Below are positions 1 to 8,538 of a stretch of DNA of 54,516 nt, in pieces (position 1 is the first letter of the stretch; every line of letters starts with the position of its first letter). This DNA comes from Anaerolineae bacterium. GTDB lineage: Bacteria > Chloroflexota > Anaerolineae > Aggregatilineales > Phototrophicaceae. The stretch spans positions 1-54,516 of the forward strand of contig JADLAY010000028.1 of the NCBI GenBank assembly GCA_020849765.1, read 5' to 3'. The position numbers were made by a program, and so were the translations under genes. The notes under the pieces are model-generated. The model did not search any database, was not told the DNA's origin, and was given only the letters and a program-made list of their open reading frames with translations.

Positions 1-95
1 AACAGCCGATCTTCAAAGTCCTCTCTCTGCGCGCGGAGAGGGGATTTAGGGGTGAGGTGAATGAGCGCATTTAGCTCTTGGCCGACCGCCAACGC

Positions 96-605
96 CTAAC
101 CGCCTATACCCAGCAGCCCTTTTGCTTCCAGCGCCCACGCGCGGATCGCATCCCAGTCGCGGAAGTCGCCTTCGGGCAGGCCCTTGGTCTGCACCTGGAG
201 GCGGGCGATGGCGGGCAGCTTGTCGTACCAGAGTGCGCCCGCGAACAGGCCGATGGCGACCGGCTGGAGCAGGATGCGCAGGCGGTCCAACGTGCCGAGC
301 ACGGATTGGCGCATGTCCTCGGATTCGTCGCGCAGGCGCATCGAGGTCGCGAACAGGGCAGCCGGCCTGGCCTGAAGCGTCGCTTCGTGCGCGTCGACGT
401 AGGCGTTGAGATCGGGCAGCAGGTCGCCGGAATAGATCGGGCTGCCGAGGACGACGGCGTCGAAGCCATCCGGGGCGGGGGCCTCCGCCGCCGCGGCGAC
501 GGTGACCGCAGCGCCCGCGCCGCTCAAAACGTCGCCGATGGTGCGCGCTACCTCGGCCGTCGTGCCGTAACTGGATGCGTAGACAACCAGGATTCGATTA
601 TCCAT
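96..605 (-). CDS. Flavodoxin-domain protein
   Basis: Predicted FMN-binding flavodoxin-fold protein of 169 residues. The N-terminus MDNRILVVYASSYGTT matches the phosphate-binding loop (T/S-x-T-G-x-T-like) of the flavodoxin/protoporphyrinogen-oxidase (HemG-like) group, followed by VVLGSPIYSGDLLPD, the usual second FMN loop. I chose the ATG at 603-605 because AGGAGG lies a few bases upstream on the minus strand; the longer reading frame to 656 has no such site. The gene is divergent from the hydrogenase/Hdr operon, so it could be an electron carrier for it, but this is inference. A HemG-type or other flavodoxin-like oxidoreductase is an alternative. Confidence 0.8.
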   Translation of the reverse strand: MDNRILVVYASSYGTTAEVARTIGDVLSGAGAAVTVAAAAEAPAPDGFDAVVLGSPIYSGDLLPDLNAYVDAHEATLQARPAALFATSMRLRDESEDMRQSVLGTLDRLRILLQPVAIGLFAGALWYDKLPAIARLQVQTKGLPEGDFRDWDAIRAWALEAKGLLGIGG

Positions 606-1083
606 GTCAGACCTCCTCGTGAGCGCAGATAGCGCGGAACCCTGCAACCGGGGCAAGCACGGCGTTCAGAGTTTGAAGGGGTCCCCTCCCTGAACCTGCG
701 GTTCTTTCCCTCCCCATCGCAATGGGGAGGGCCGGGGAGGGGATGACGGACGCGGTTCAAGCGACCTGCTCTGAAACGGCACCTCGATGGCCTGATTGTG
801 ACGTGAATAGACAGACTCTGGCCGATTCATTACGTGAAGTGTGACAAATGTAACCGATCGCACGTGATCGTTTCGACTGAAGACAGGCTCCCTGGCGACG
901 TACACTAAGGCTAGAGGCAGAAGACGTTTTGTAAAATACGCGTTCGTGAACCTAGATTGTTTGTGCTCCGTAAATTAAACTCCTCGTCATTGCCTCTGAG
1001 ACCAAACAATCACTTCTCTGCCTCGCTTCGTCGTCGCGTACGCGCAAGCGGTCTCACACCGCTGGTTGTCGAAGGAGGTCTTC
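606..1083. other. Intergenic region between flavodoxin and hdr operon
   Basis: No convincing gene is seen. The stretch holds a perfect 10-bp inverted repeat with a 4-nt loop (708-731) in a run of alternating CCCTCCCC and GGGGAGGG blocks. Similar wording (GGGGATTTAGGGGTGAGG) occurs at 41-58, so this looks like a dispersed repeat. Near 838-866 are a TGTGAC half-site and a CGATCGCACGTGATCG palindrome-like sequence that could be regulatory for the downstream operon; no clear -35/-10 pair could be assigned. Confidence 0.4.
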
Positions 1084-1668
1084 ATGGTCCACACCTCACC
1101 CAAGCCAGGCTTGTACGAGCAAATCATGGCCGAGACGCCAGGGGGAGAAGCACTCGTGACCTGCCTCCAATGCGGCACGTGCGGTGGCTCGTGCCCGTCA
1201 GGAGCGGACATGGATTCCACCCCGCGCCGGTTATTCGCGATGCTCATGGCCGATATGGACGATGCCGTGCTCGAAAGCAACACGCCCTGGTATTGCGTGT
1301 CGTGCTACTACTGCACCGTGCGCTGCCCGCAGGCCATCCCGATCACCGACCTGATGTACACGCTCAAGCAGAGCGCCATTGCCGCCGGTAAATTTCACAA
1401 AGATGCGCACGCCAACTTCTCGGATAGCTTCATCGGCTACGTCGAGCAGTTCGGGCGCAGCTTCGAGTTCGGGCTGGCGACTCGCTTCCAGTTGACGCAT
1501 CACCCGCTGCGCACCGTGCGCAAGAGCGGGCTGGGCTTCGACATGGTGCGCCGTGGCCGCCTGCATACCGCACCCGACCGCATCCGGAACATGCCGCAGC
1601 TCACGGCGATCCTGAACGAAGCCAAGCGGATTGCGGCGCAACCAGTCCCTGCGGGAGGTGTCACGTGA
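1084..1668 (+). CDS. hdrC: Heterodisulfide reductase-like subunit C (HdrC)
   Basis: Small iron-sulfur subunit of 194 residues that passes electrons between HdrA and HdrB. Two [4Fe-4S] motifs are visible: CLQCGTCGGSCP near residue 28 and CVSCYYCTVRCP near residue 71, the ferredoxin-like core of HdrC. The start at 1084 is chosen over an in-frame TTG at 1066 because GAAGGAGG (1071-1078) sits at ideal spacing from the ATG. The stop TGA (1666-1668) overlaps the GTG start of hdrB by 4 nt, which implies translational coupling. It is the first gene of a six-gene overlapping operon. Length and gene order match HdrC of the HdrABC-MvhADG type. Confidence 0.92.
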   Translation: MVHTSPKPGLYEQIMAETPGGEALVTCLQCGTCGGSCPSGADMDSTPRRLFAMLMADMDDAVLESNTPWYCVSCYYCTVRCPQAIPITDLMYTLKQSAIAAGKFHKDAHANFSDSFIGYVEQFGRSFEFGLATRFQLTHHPLRTVRKSGLGFDMVRRGRLHTAPDRIRNMPQLTAILNEAKRIAAQPVPAGGVT

Positions 1669-2642
1669 CCGAGAACGGCACCTACGTCTACTACCCCGGC
1701 TGCTCGCTGCAATCGACCGGCCGCGCCTACGACACCTCGACCAAGCGCGTGGCGCAACATCTGAACCTCACCCTGAACGAAATCGAAGATTGGAACTGCT
1801 GCGGCGCGACCGAGTATTTCAGCGTCAACGCGCTGCCCGCCTACAGCCTGGTCGCTCGCAATCTGGCGCTGGCCGCGGAGACGGGCGGCGCGCCGGAAGT
1901 CGTCGCCCCGTGCAGTGCCTGCTACCTCAACTTGCGCAAGACCAACGACTACATGCACAAGTTCAAGAAATTGGGCGCGCAGGTCAATCAGGCGCTGGCG
2001 GCGGGCGGGCTGCACTATGAAGGCGGTTCGCTGCGCGTGCGCCATCTGCTCGACATCATCGTGCAGGACGTCGGCTACGACGCGATCGGCGCCCAGGTGA
2101 CGCGCCCGCTGCAAGGGCTGCGCGTCGCGCCTTATTACGGCTGCCTGATCGTGCGGCCGGACACCGGCTACAACACGGAGTATCCGACGCATCTCGACGC
2201 GCTGATGACGACGCTCGGCGCCACGGTGGTCGACTTCCCGATGAAGACGCACTGCTGCGGCGGCCATATGACGCAGATCAGCGAAGAAGTCGCCTACGAG
2301 TTGATCCGGCGCATCCTCAAGAACGCCGCCGATTACGGCGCGGATGCCATCGTCACTCTGTGCCCGATGTGCCAGCTCAACCTGGACGCCTATCAGGGCC
2401 AGGTCAACCGGACGTTCAACACCGACTTCAACATCCCCGTCATGTTTTTCACGCAGTTGATGGGCCTCGCCTTCGGGCTTTCCACAGACGAACTGGGCTT
2501 CGGCAGCGAGATGGTGCCCGCCATGCCCGCGCTGTCCAGGATCGGGCGCGAGCTGCCGGAGGAGCGCGAACGCCCGAAACGCCGGGATAAGCAGGCGCTG
2601 CCGATGCCGACCCCGCGCGGGAGCGGAAGGAGCGAGTCATGA
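1665..2642 (+). CDS. hdrB: Heterodisulfide reductase-like subunit B (HdrB)
   Basis: Predicted catalytic disulfide-reducing subunit, 325 residues. Two CCG domains are visible: C13, C45-C46, C83-x2-C86 (YPGCS, WNCCGATE, PCSAC) and a second set YYGCL, KTHCCGGHM, LCPMCQLN. In HdrB of methanogens these ligate two non-cubane [4Fe-4S] clusters at the heterodisulfide site. The GTG start at 1665 overlaps the hdrC stop; GGGAGGTG lies just upstream. The stop overlaps the hdrA ATG (ATGA at 2639). The last ~60 residues are charged and Pro-rich beyond the usual domain. The physiological disulfide is unknown here: a bacterium would not be expected to use CoM-S-S-CoB. Confidence 0.93.
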   Translation: MTENGTYVYYPGCSLQSTGRAYDTSTKRVAQHLNLTLNEIEDWNCCGATEYFSVNALPAYSLVARNLALAAETGGAPEVVAPCSACYLNLRKTNDYMHKFKKLGAQVNQALAAGGLHYEGGSLRVRHLLDIIVQDVGYDAIGAQVTRPLQGLRVAPYYGCLIVRPDTGYNTEYPTHLDALMTTLGATVVDFPMKTHCCGGHMTQISEEVAYELIRRILKNAADYGADAIVTLCPMCQLNLDAYQGQVNRTFNTDFNIPVMFFTQLMGLAFGLSTDELGFGSEMVPAMPALSRIGRELPEERERPKRRDKQALPMPTPRGSGRSES

Positions 2643-4660
2643 GCGAAGAGAAGATCGGCGTCTACGTTTGCCACTGCGGGCACAACATCGCCGGCACGGT
2701 CAATGTAGAAGAGGTGTCGGAATGGGCGGGTCATCTGCCCAACGTCGCCGTTGCCAAGAACTACAAGTTCATGTGCTCCAGCCTCGGCCAGGAGATGGTG
2801 GAAGAAGACATCAAGCAGGAAGGGCTGACGCGCGTGGTCGTGGCGGCGTGCTCGCCGCACATGCACGAGCCGACCTTCCGCGGGGCGTGCCAGCGCGCCG
2901 GGCTGAATCCGTATCTGTTCGAGATGGCGAACATCCGCGAGCACGCCAGTTGGGTGCACCAGGATGACAAAGAGGCCGCGACCGAAAAGGCCAAGGCAAT
3001 CATCAGCGGGGCGGTGCGCCGGGCGGAGGAACTGGAACCGCTCGAACCGTTCCGCGCACCGATCAACGAGACGACGCTGGTCGTCGGCGGCGGCATCGCG
3101 GGCATCAACGCCGCGCTCGAGATCGCGAACTCCGGTCACAAGGTGATCCTGGTTGAGCGCGAGCCGAGCATCGGCGGGCACATGGCCCAGTTCGACAAGA
3201 CGTTCCCGACGCTCGACTGCGCCGCCTGCATCCTGACGCCGAAGATGTTCGACGTCGGCAACAACCCGAACATCGAGCTGCTGACCTACAGCGAAGTCGA
3301 ACAGGTCGACGGCTTCGTCGGCAACTTCACCGTGCGCATCCGCAAGCGGGCGCGCATGATCGACACCGGGCTGTGCACGGGCTGCGGCGACTGCTGGGAA
3401 CGCTGCCCGGCCAAGGTGATCGATTTCGTCTACGAGTCGGGGCTGGGCTACCGGACGGCGGTCTACCGCCCATTCCCGCAGGCCGTGCCCAAGTACCCGG
3501 TCATCGATACCGAGTCGTGCATCTACTACAAGAACGGGCGCTGCAAGGCGTGCGAGAAGTTCTGCCCGACCGGCGCGATCAAGTTCGACCAGCAAGACGA
3601 AGTGGTCGTCGCCAACGTCGGCAACATCGTGCTGGCGACTGGCTACGATCTGTTCGACGCGCGCCGCATCCCGGCCTATGGCTACGGGCGGCTGGCGAAC
3701 GTCTTCACGAGCATGGAATTCGAGCGGATGACCAATGCGTCCGGGCCGACCAACGGCAAGGTGCTCCTCCGCGACGGTGTGACACAGCCGGAGTCGGTCG
3801 CCATCATCCACTGCGTCGGCAGCCGTGACAAAAACACCAACATCTACTGCTCGGCGACCTGCTGCATGGCGGCGCTCAAGTTCGCACATCTGGTCAAGGA
3901 GAAGACACACGCGCAGGTCTACAACTTCTACATCGACATGCGCACGGCCTTCAAAGACTACGAACTGTTCTACAACCGTCTGCTCGAAGAGGGCACCCAC
4001 TTCATTCGCGGGCGCGCCGCCGAAGTCACTGACGCGGCCCGGCAGCCCGGCGAAGAGGGCAAGCTGATCGTACAGGCGGAAGATACGCTGATCGGCAAGC
4101 AGCGCCGCGTGCCGGTGGACATGGTGATCCTGATGGTCGCCATGGAGCCGCGCGCCGACGCGAGCGAGGTCGCGCACCGCTTCGGCATCGGCTGTTCGGA
4201 TGCGGGCTTCTTCACCGAGCGGCATCCCAAGCTTGACCCGGTGGCGACGATGAACGAAGGCATCTTCATCGCTGGCACCTGCCAGGGGCCGAAGGACATC
4301 CCGGCCAGCGTCGCCCAGGGCGAAGCCACCGCCGCGCGCGTCCTCAGCCTGATCGGCAAGGGCGAAGTCCAGGTCGAGCCGGTGCGCGCGCGCATCGACG
4401 AAGACCGCTGCTCCGGCTGCCGCATCTGCAACAACCTGTGCCCCTACGGCGCGATTGATTTCATCGCCGAAAAGGGCGTCAGCCGCGTCAACCCGGCGCA
4501 GTGCAAGGGCTGCGGCACCTGTGTCGCCGCCTGCCCAAGCCAGGTGATCACCGGGCAGCATTACACCTATGACTCGATCATGGCACAGATCGAGGGCCTG
4601 CTCTACGACCAGCGGACGCCGGACGAGCACGTTCGCGTCCTTGAGATGGAACCTGCGTGA
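2639..4660 (+). CDS. hdrA: Heterodisulfide reductase-like flavoprotein subunit A (HdrA)
   Basis: FAD- and Fe-S-containing hub of the complex, 673 residues, the site of flavin-based electron bifurcation or confurcation in characterised HdrA proteins. Visible are an N-terminal HdrA-specific domain (YVCHCGHN near residue 9), an FAD-binding VVGGGIAG near residue 148, the HdrA-typical LDCAACILTPKM near 191, then CTGCGDCWERCP (~246) and CKACEKFCP (~302). HCVGSRD and YCSATCCM follow mid-protein, and two C-terminal ferredoxin motifs close it, CSGCRICNNLCP (~591) and CKGCGTCVAACP (~622). It is a complete single HdrA without fused MvhD. It overlaps hdrB at its start and abuts mvhD at its end. Confidence 0.95.
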   Translation: MSEEKIGVYVCHCGHNIAGTVNVEEVSEWAGHLPNVAVAKNYKFMCSSLGQEMVEEDIKQEGLTRVVVAACSPHMHEPTFRGACQRAGLNPYLFEMANIREHASWVHQDDKEAATEKAKAIISGAVRRAEELEPLEPFRAPINETTLVVGGGIAGINAALEIANSGHKVILVEREPSIGGHMAQFDKTFPTLDCAACILTPKMFDVGNNPNIELLTYSEVEQVDGFVGNFTVRIRKRARMIDTGLCTGCGDCWERCPAKVIDFVYESGLGYRTAVYRPFPQAVPKYPVIDTESCIYYKNGRCKACEKFCPTGAIKFDQQDEVVVANVGNIVLATGYDLFDARRIPAYGYGRLANVFTSMEFERMTNASGPTNGKVLLRDGVTQPESVAIIHCVGSRDKNTNIYCSATCCMAALKFAHLVKEKTHAQVYNFYIDMRTAFKDYELFYNRLLEEGTHFIRGRAAEVTDAARQPGEEGKLIVQAEDTLIGKQRRVPVDMVILMVAMEPRADASEVAHRFGIGCSDAGFFTERHPKLDPVATMNEGIFIAGTCQGPKDIPASVAQGEATAARVLSLIGKGEVQVEPVRARIDEDRCSGCRICNNLCPYGAIDFIAEKGVSRVNPAQCKGCGTCVAACPSQVITGQHYTYDSIMAQIEGLLYDQRTPDEHVRVLEMEPA

Positions 4661-4680
4661 GCACGGGAGGCACATTCGCA

Positions 4681-5166
4681 ATGGTCGATTACAAACAACT
4701 CAATCCTGCATGGGGCGACCGTGCGCCCGTGATCATCGGGTTCCTGTGCAACTGGTGTTCGTATCGCGCGGCGGACCTGGCCGGGACGAGCCGCTTCGGC
4801 TACCCGGCGACTCTGCGCGACATTCGCATCATGTGCACCGGTCGCCTCGACCCCGCGTTCGTGATCAAGGCGCTGCGTGAAGGCGCGGACGGCGTGCTGG
4901 TGATGGGCTGCCATCCCGGCCAGTGCCACTACGAAGAGGGCAACTACAAGGCGATGCGCCGGGTGGCGCTGCTCCAGCGGACGCTGGCACAGCTCGGCGT
5001 GCATCCGGATCGCGTGCAGCTGGCCTGGGCATCTGCCGCGCAGGGGACGATCTTCACCGAGACGGTCAAAGAGATGACCGAGAAGATCGCGCTGCTCGGC
5101 CCGATGCGCTGGCGTGACAACCTGGAAGAGGTCGCGCCGCCCACACAAGAGGGAGTCGCAACATGA
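4681..5166 (+). CDS. mvhD: MvhD-like [2Fe-2S] electron-transfer subunit
   Basis: Links the hydrogenase to HdrA. The protein is 161 residues if started at the ATG at 4681, which has GGGAGG 10 nt upstream; an alternative GTG at 4657 overlaps the hdrA stop and adds 8 residues. Conserved cysteine motifs of the MvhD family are present: FLCNWCSYRAAD, IMCTGR and GCHPGQCHY. The C-terminal ~20 residues are longer than in short family members. Its stop overlaps the ATG of the next gene (ATGA at 5163). Its place between hdrA and the hydrogenase subunits is the classical Hdr-Mvh arrangement. Confidence 0.9.
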   Translation: MVDYKQLNPAWGDRAPVIIGFLCNWCSYRAADLAGTSRFGYPATLRDIRIMCTGRLDPAFVIKALREGADGVLVMGCHPGQCHYEEGNYKAMRRVALLQRTLAQLGVHPDRVQLAWASAAQGTIFTETVKEMTEKIALLGPMRWRDNLEEVAPPTQEGVAT

Positions 5167-6191
5167 GCGCAAAACCGAAACTGGCAATCTACTGGGCGTC
5201 CTCGTGTGGCGGCTGCGAAATTGCGATCCTGGCGATCCACGAAAAGATCCTGGACGTCGCCGCCGCGTTCGATCTCGTTTTCTGGCCGTGTGCGCTCGAC
5301 TTCAAGAAAGCCGATGTCGAGGCGATGGCCGACGGCGAAATCGACGTGACGCTCTTCAATGGGGCGATCCGCACCGACGACAACGCCGAGATGGCGCATC
5401 TCATGCGCAGGAAAAGTAAGGTGCTGGTCGCGTTTGGCAGCTGCGCCATGGAAGGCTGCGCGCCGGGGCTGGCGAACTTCGCCGACCGCGCGCAGATGAT
5501 GCGCTACATCTACCACGACGCGCCGACGGTCGATAACCCGGAGGGCGTCGATCCACAGCCGCAGACGTTGGTGCCGGAGGGCACGCTGACACTGCCGGGC
5601 TTCTGGAACACCGTCAAGACGCTCGATCAGGTCGTGCCGGTCGATTATTACCTGCCCGGCTGCCCGCCAGAGGCCAAATGGGTCGCGGCGGCGGTCGAGG
5701 CGATCGTGAGCGGGCAACTGCCGCCACCCGGCTCGGTCATCGGCATGGACGTGACCGTCTGTGACGAGTGCCCGCGCGAACGGTCGGAGAAGAAGATCAG
5801 CCGCTTCTACCGCCCGCAGGAGATCATCCCCGACCCGCACAAGTGCCTGCTCGATCAGGGGCTGCTGTGCATGGGGATCGCGACGCGGGCGGGCTGCGGC
5901 GCGTTGTGCCCTTCGGTCAACATGGGCTGCCGCGGCTGCTACGGCCCGAACGAGGGCGTGGACGATGGCGGCGCGCGCATGATCAGCGCGTTGGCCTCGG
6001 TGCTCGACGCCAAGACGCCGGAAGAGATCGACACGATCCTGGATACGCTGCCCGACCCGGCGGGCTACTTCTATCGCTTTGGCCTGGCGCGCTCGATGCT
6101 GCAACGGACGGCGCTGGCCCAGGAAAACGGCGACCGGCGCGCGCATCCGATGGCGGAAGTGCCGCACCTCGACCCGAAGCTGAAGACCTGA
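5163..6191 (+). CDS. mvhG: [NiFe] hydrogenase small subunit, F420-non-reducing type (MvhG-like)
   Basis: Electron-transfer subunit of 342 residues carrying the Fe-S relay from the Ni-Fe site. The proximal cluster ligands are in ASSCGGCEI near residue 14, GSCAMEGC near 92 and PGCPP near 167. A C-terminal ferredoxin-like part with CDECPRE, HKCLLDQGLLCMG and CGALCPSVNMGCRGCYGP supplies further clusters. No Tat signal is seen, so the enzyme should be cytoplasmic, as for group 3 hydrogenases. It is translationally coupled to mvhD at the start; its stop lies 10 nt before the large-subunit ATG. Confidence 0.93.
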   Translation: MSAKPKLAIYWASSCGGCEIAILAIHEKILDVAAAFDLVFWPCALDFKKADVEAMADGEIDVTLFNGAIRTDDNAEMAHLMRRKSKVLVAFGSCAMEGCAPGLANFADRAQMMRYIYHDAPTVDNPEGVDPQPQTLVPEGTLTLPGFWNTVKTLDQVVPVDYYLPGCPPEAKWVAAAVEAIVSGQLPPPGSVIGMDVTVCDECPRERSEKKISRFYRPQEIIPDPHKCLLDQGLLCMGIATRAGCGALCPSVNMGCRGCYGPNEGVDDGGARMISALASVLDAKTPEEIDTILDTLPDPAGYFYRFGLARSMLQRTALAQENGDRRAHPMAEVPHLDPKLKT

Positions 6192-6201
6192 GGGGGCTGT
6201 G

Positions 6202-7671
6202 ATGAAACAACGACTCACGATTGACCCGATCACACGGCTGGAGGGTCACGGCAAGATCGAGGTCTTCCTCGACGAAGCCGGCAACGTCGCCAACACGTAC
6301 TTCCAGATCCCGGAACTGCGCGGCTTCGAGGTCTTTTGCCTGGGCCGCCCGGCGGAGGAGATGCCGCGCATCACCAACCGCATCTGCGGCGTCTGCCCGG
6401 AGGCGCATCACATGGCCGCCAGCAAGGCGCTCGACGATCTGTACAAGGTCGATCCACCTTCAGCGGCCAAGAAGCTGCGCGAACTCTTCTACGGTGCCTT
6501 CTACGTGACCGACCACACAACGCACTTCTATGCGCTCGGCGGGCCGGATTTCGTCGTTGGCACGGACGCGCCCGCGGGTGAACGCAACATCCTGGGCGTG
6601 GTGGCCAAGGTCGGCACCGAGGCCGGGCTGCGCGTCATCAACACGCGCAAGCAGAATCACGAGGTGATCCGGATCATCGGCGGGCGGGCGATCCACCCGG
6701 TCGCCGGGCTGCCGGGCGGGATGAGCAAGGCGATCAACGAAGACGAGCGCCAGTTCATCGAGGGCGTGGCGCGCGAGAACGTCGAGTTCGGCCTGTGGTC
6801 GCTCCAGGTCTTCCGCGATATCGTGCTGCAGAACCCGGCCTACGTCGATTTGATCGTAGGCGATATCTACACGCAGCACACCTACTACATGGGCACGGTC
6901 GACGCGCAGAACAAGGTCAACTTCTACGACGGCAAAATCCGCGTGGTCGACCCGGACGGGGTCGAGTTCGTCAAGTACGACCCGCGCCATTACACCGAAC
7001 ACATCGCCGAGCGGGTCGAACCCTACAGCTACCTGAAGTACCCGTATCTGAAGGGGGTCGGCTGGAAGGGCGTGGTCGACGGCAAGGACTCCGGCATGTA
7101 TGCCTGCACGCCGCTCAGCCGCCTGAATGCCGCCGACGGCATGGCGACGCCGCGGGCGCAGGAAGCCTACGAGGAGTTCTATTCGACGCTCGGTGGCAAG
7201 CCGGTGCATCACACGCTGGCGACGCACTGGGCGCGCCTGATCGAACTGCTGTACGCGGCGGAGCGGATGGTCGAGCTGGTCACCGACCCGGAGATCACCA
7301 GCCCGAACGTGCGCACGATCCCGACCGAGAAGCCGACCGTCGGCATCGGCTCGGTCGAGGCGCCGCGCGGCACGCTGACGCATCACTATGAGACGGACGA
7401 GAACGGCATCCTGACCAGGGTTAACCTGATCGTCGGGACGACCAACAACTTCGCGCCGATCACGTACACGATCAAGAAGGCAGCCAACGCGCTGATCCAC
7501 GATGGTGTCGTCAACGACGGCATCCTGAACAAGGTCGAGATGGCCTTCCGCAGTTACGACCCGTGTTTTAGCTGTGCGACGCACTCGCTGCCAGGGCAGA
7601 TGCCGCTCGAACTGGTCGTGCGCGCGGCCGACGGGGCGGTCATCGATCATCGTTCACAGTACGTGGATTGA
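6202..7671 (+). CDS. mvhA: [NiFe] hydrogenase large subunit (MvhA-like, group 3)
   Basis: Catalytic subunit with the Ni-Fe site, 489 residues. The L1 motif RICGVCPEAHH is at residues 60-70 and the L2 motif DPCFSCATH at 453-461, giving all four nickel-ligating cysteines. A 28-residue tail follows His461, consistent with C-terminal proteolytic maturation by the protease encoded next. The ATG at 6202 is preferred over the GTG at 6199 because AGGGGG ends 5 nt upstream. Its position after hdrCBA-mvhDG places it in the soluble Hdr-linked group 3c type; exact subgrouping would need a phylogeny. Confidence 0.94.
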   Translation: MKQRLTIDPITRLEGHGKIEVFLDEAGNVANTYFQIPELRGFEVFCLGRPAEEMPRITNRICGVCPEAHHMAASKALDDLYKVDPPSAAKKLRELFYGAFYVTDHTTHFYALGGPDFVVGTDAPAGERNILGVVAKVGTEAGLRVINTRKQNHEVIRIIGGRAIHPVAGLPGGMSKAINEDERQFIEGVARENVEFGLWSLQVFRDIVLQNPAYVDLIVGDIYTQHTYYMGTVDAQNKVNFYDGKIRVVDPDGVEFVKYDPRHYTEHIAERVEPYSYLKYPYLKGVGWKGVVDGKDSGMYACTPLSRLNAADGMATPRAQEAYEEFYSTLGGKPVHHTLATHWARLIELLYAAERMVELVTDPEITSPNVRTIPTEKPTVGIGSVEAPRGTLTHHYETDENGILTRVNLIVGTTNNFAPITYTIKKAANALIHDGVVNDGILNKVEMAFRSYDPCFSCATHSLPGQMPLELVVRAADGAVIDHRSQYVD

Positions 7672-7784
7672 TGAGGTGATCGACTGTGCCGCCCGGAAGC
7701 CGCAATCGGTGACGATACGACGGCGGCTTTCCAAAGTCATGAATGCACTTGATTGATGGTGTGGACTATCGGAAAGAGCAACGC

Positions 7785-8261
7785 ATGAAAACCCTGGTCA
7801 TCGGCCTCGGCAACCCGATCCTGACCGACGACGGCATCGGCATTTACGCCGTGCGCGCGCTGCGCCAACGGCTGCCGCCGGATGCGCCGGTCGAGGTGAT
7901 CGAGCTGTCGGTTGGCGGTCTGACGCTGATGGAAGCGATGGTCGGTTACGAGCACGTCACCCTGATCGACGCGCTGTGGGCGCCCGCCGATCGCACCGGG
8001 GAAGTCGCCGTGTTCAGCGCGCGCGCTATGCCAGAGACGTTGAACACGCGCAGCACGCACGACGCCGACCTACCGACGGCGCTGCGCATCGGGCGCTCGC
8101 TCGGCGCGCCGCTGCCGCCGGATGAGAATATCCGGATCGTCGCCATCACCGCGCACGACGTGCTCGATTTCTGCGAGCTGCCGTCCGCGCGTGTGCTGGC
8201 CGCGATCCCGGATGCGTGCGAGGCTGTGTTGAGCTTGCTGCGCGTGCCCGTGTTGGCATGA
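7785..8261 (+). CDS. Hydrogenase maturation protease
   Basis: Endopeptidase of the HycI/HybD/FrcD family that clips the C-terminal tail of the large subunit after nickel insertion; 158 residues, a normal length. The N-terminus MKTLVIGLGNPILTDDGIG is the family signature, whose acidic residue contacts nickel; THDAD and ITAHDV contribute further conserved acidic/His positions. The ATG at 7785 has GGAAAGAG upstream; an in-frame ATG at 7743 would add 14 residues not typical of the family. It lies 113 nt after mvhA in the same direction and probably belongs to the same transcription unit. Confidence 0.9.
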   Translation: MKTLVIGLGNPILTDDGIGIYAVRALRQRLPPDAPVEVIELSVGGLTLMEAMVGYEHVTLIDALWAPADRTGEVAVFSARAMPETLNTRSTHDADLPTALRIGRSLGAPLPPDENIRIVAITAHDVLDFCELPSARVLAAIPDACEAVLSLLRVPVLA

Positions 8262-8538
8262 GATTGTGCAGGGGGCGGGCGGGGTCAAGCCGGACAGGGC
8301 CCCTAAAGGGACTTCCTTTGGTCGCACGCCCTGTCCCTACAAAACAACCCGTAGGGACGCGCAATTGCGCGTCCGCCTCCATTTCGCAATGGCGAGATTC
8401 GACGGATGGTCAACCATCCGTCTAGGGTTGCGCCCCGTGAACGGGGCTGAACGCATTTTGCAGCCCGGTTTACCGGGCACGACCTTAGCCAGGGGCTTGA
8501 GTCCCTGGCGGTGAAACTGATCATTCTGGGAGGTTGCT
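8262..8538. repeat. Cluster of palindromic hairpin repeats
   Basis: No gene. The gap holds at least five perfect inverted repeats in a row: GGACAGGGC/GCCCTGTCC (8292-8300 with 8328-8336), the 20-bp palindrome GGACGCGCAATTGCGCGTCC (8355-8374), GCCCCGT/ACGGGGC (8433-8448), GCCCGGT/ACCGGGC (8463-8478) and GCCAGGG/CCCTGGC (8488-8509). CCCTAC/GTAGGG bounds part of it. A near-identical copy of the 20-bp palindrome occurs at 30223-30242, so these are dispersed repeats, not a gene-specific terminator. Confidence 0.75.

Noticed and set aside
838..866. Crp-like site upstream of hdrC
   Set aside because: Only one TGTGA half-site; the second half (TAACC) does not match TCACA, and the local CNBD protein lacks a DNA-binding domain.
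1500..2267. Long minus-strand reading frames opposite the hdr/mvh genes (also 2393-4681, 4944-6233, 6460-7650)
   Set aside because: High GC makes the antisense frames open; they are His/Arg/Ala-rich, have no ribosome binding sites or domains, and the plus-strand genes are certain.
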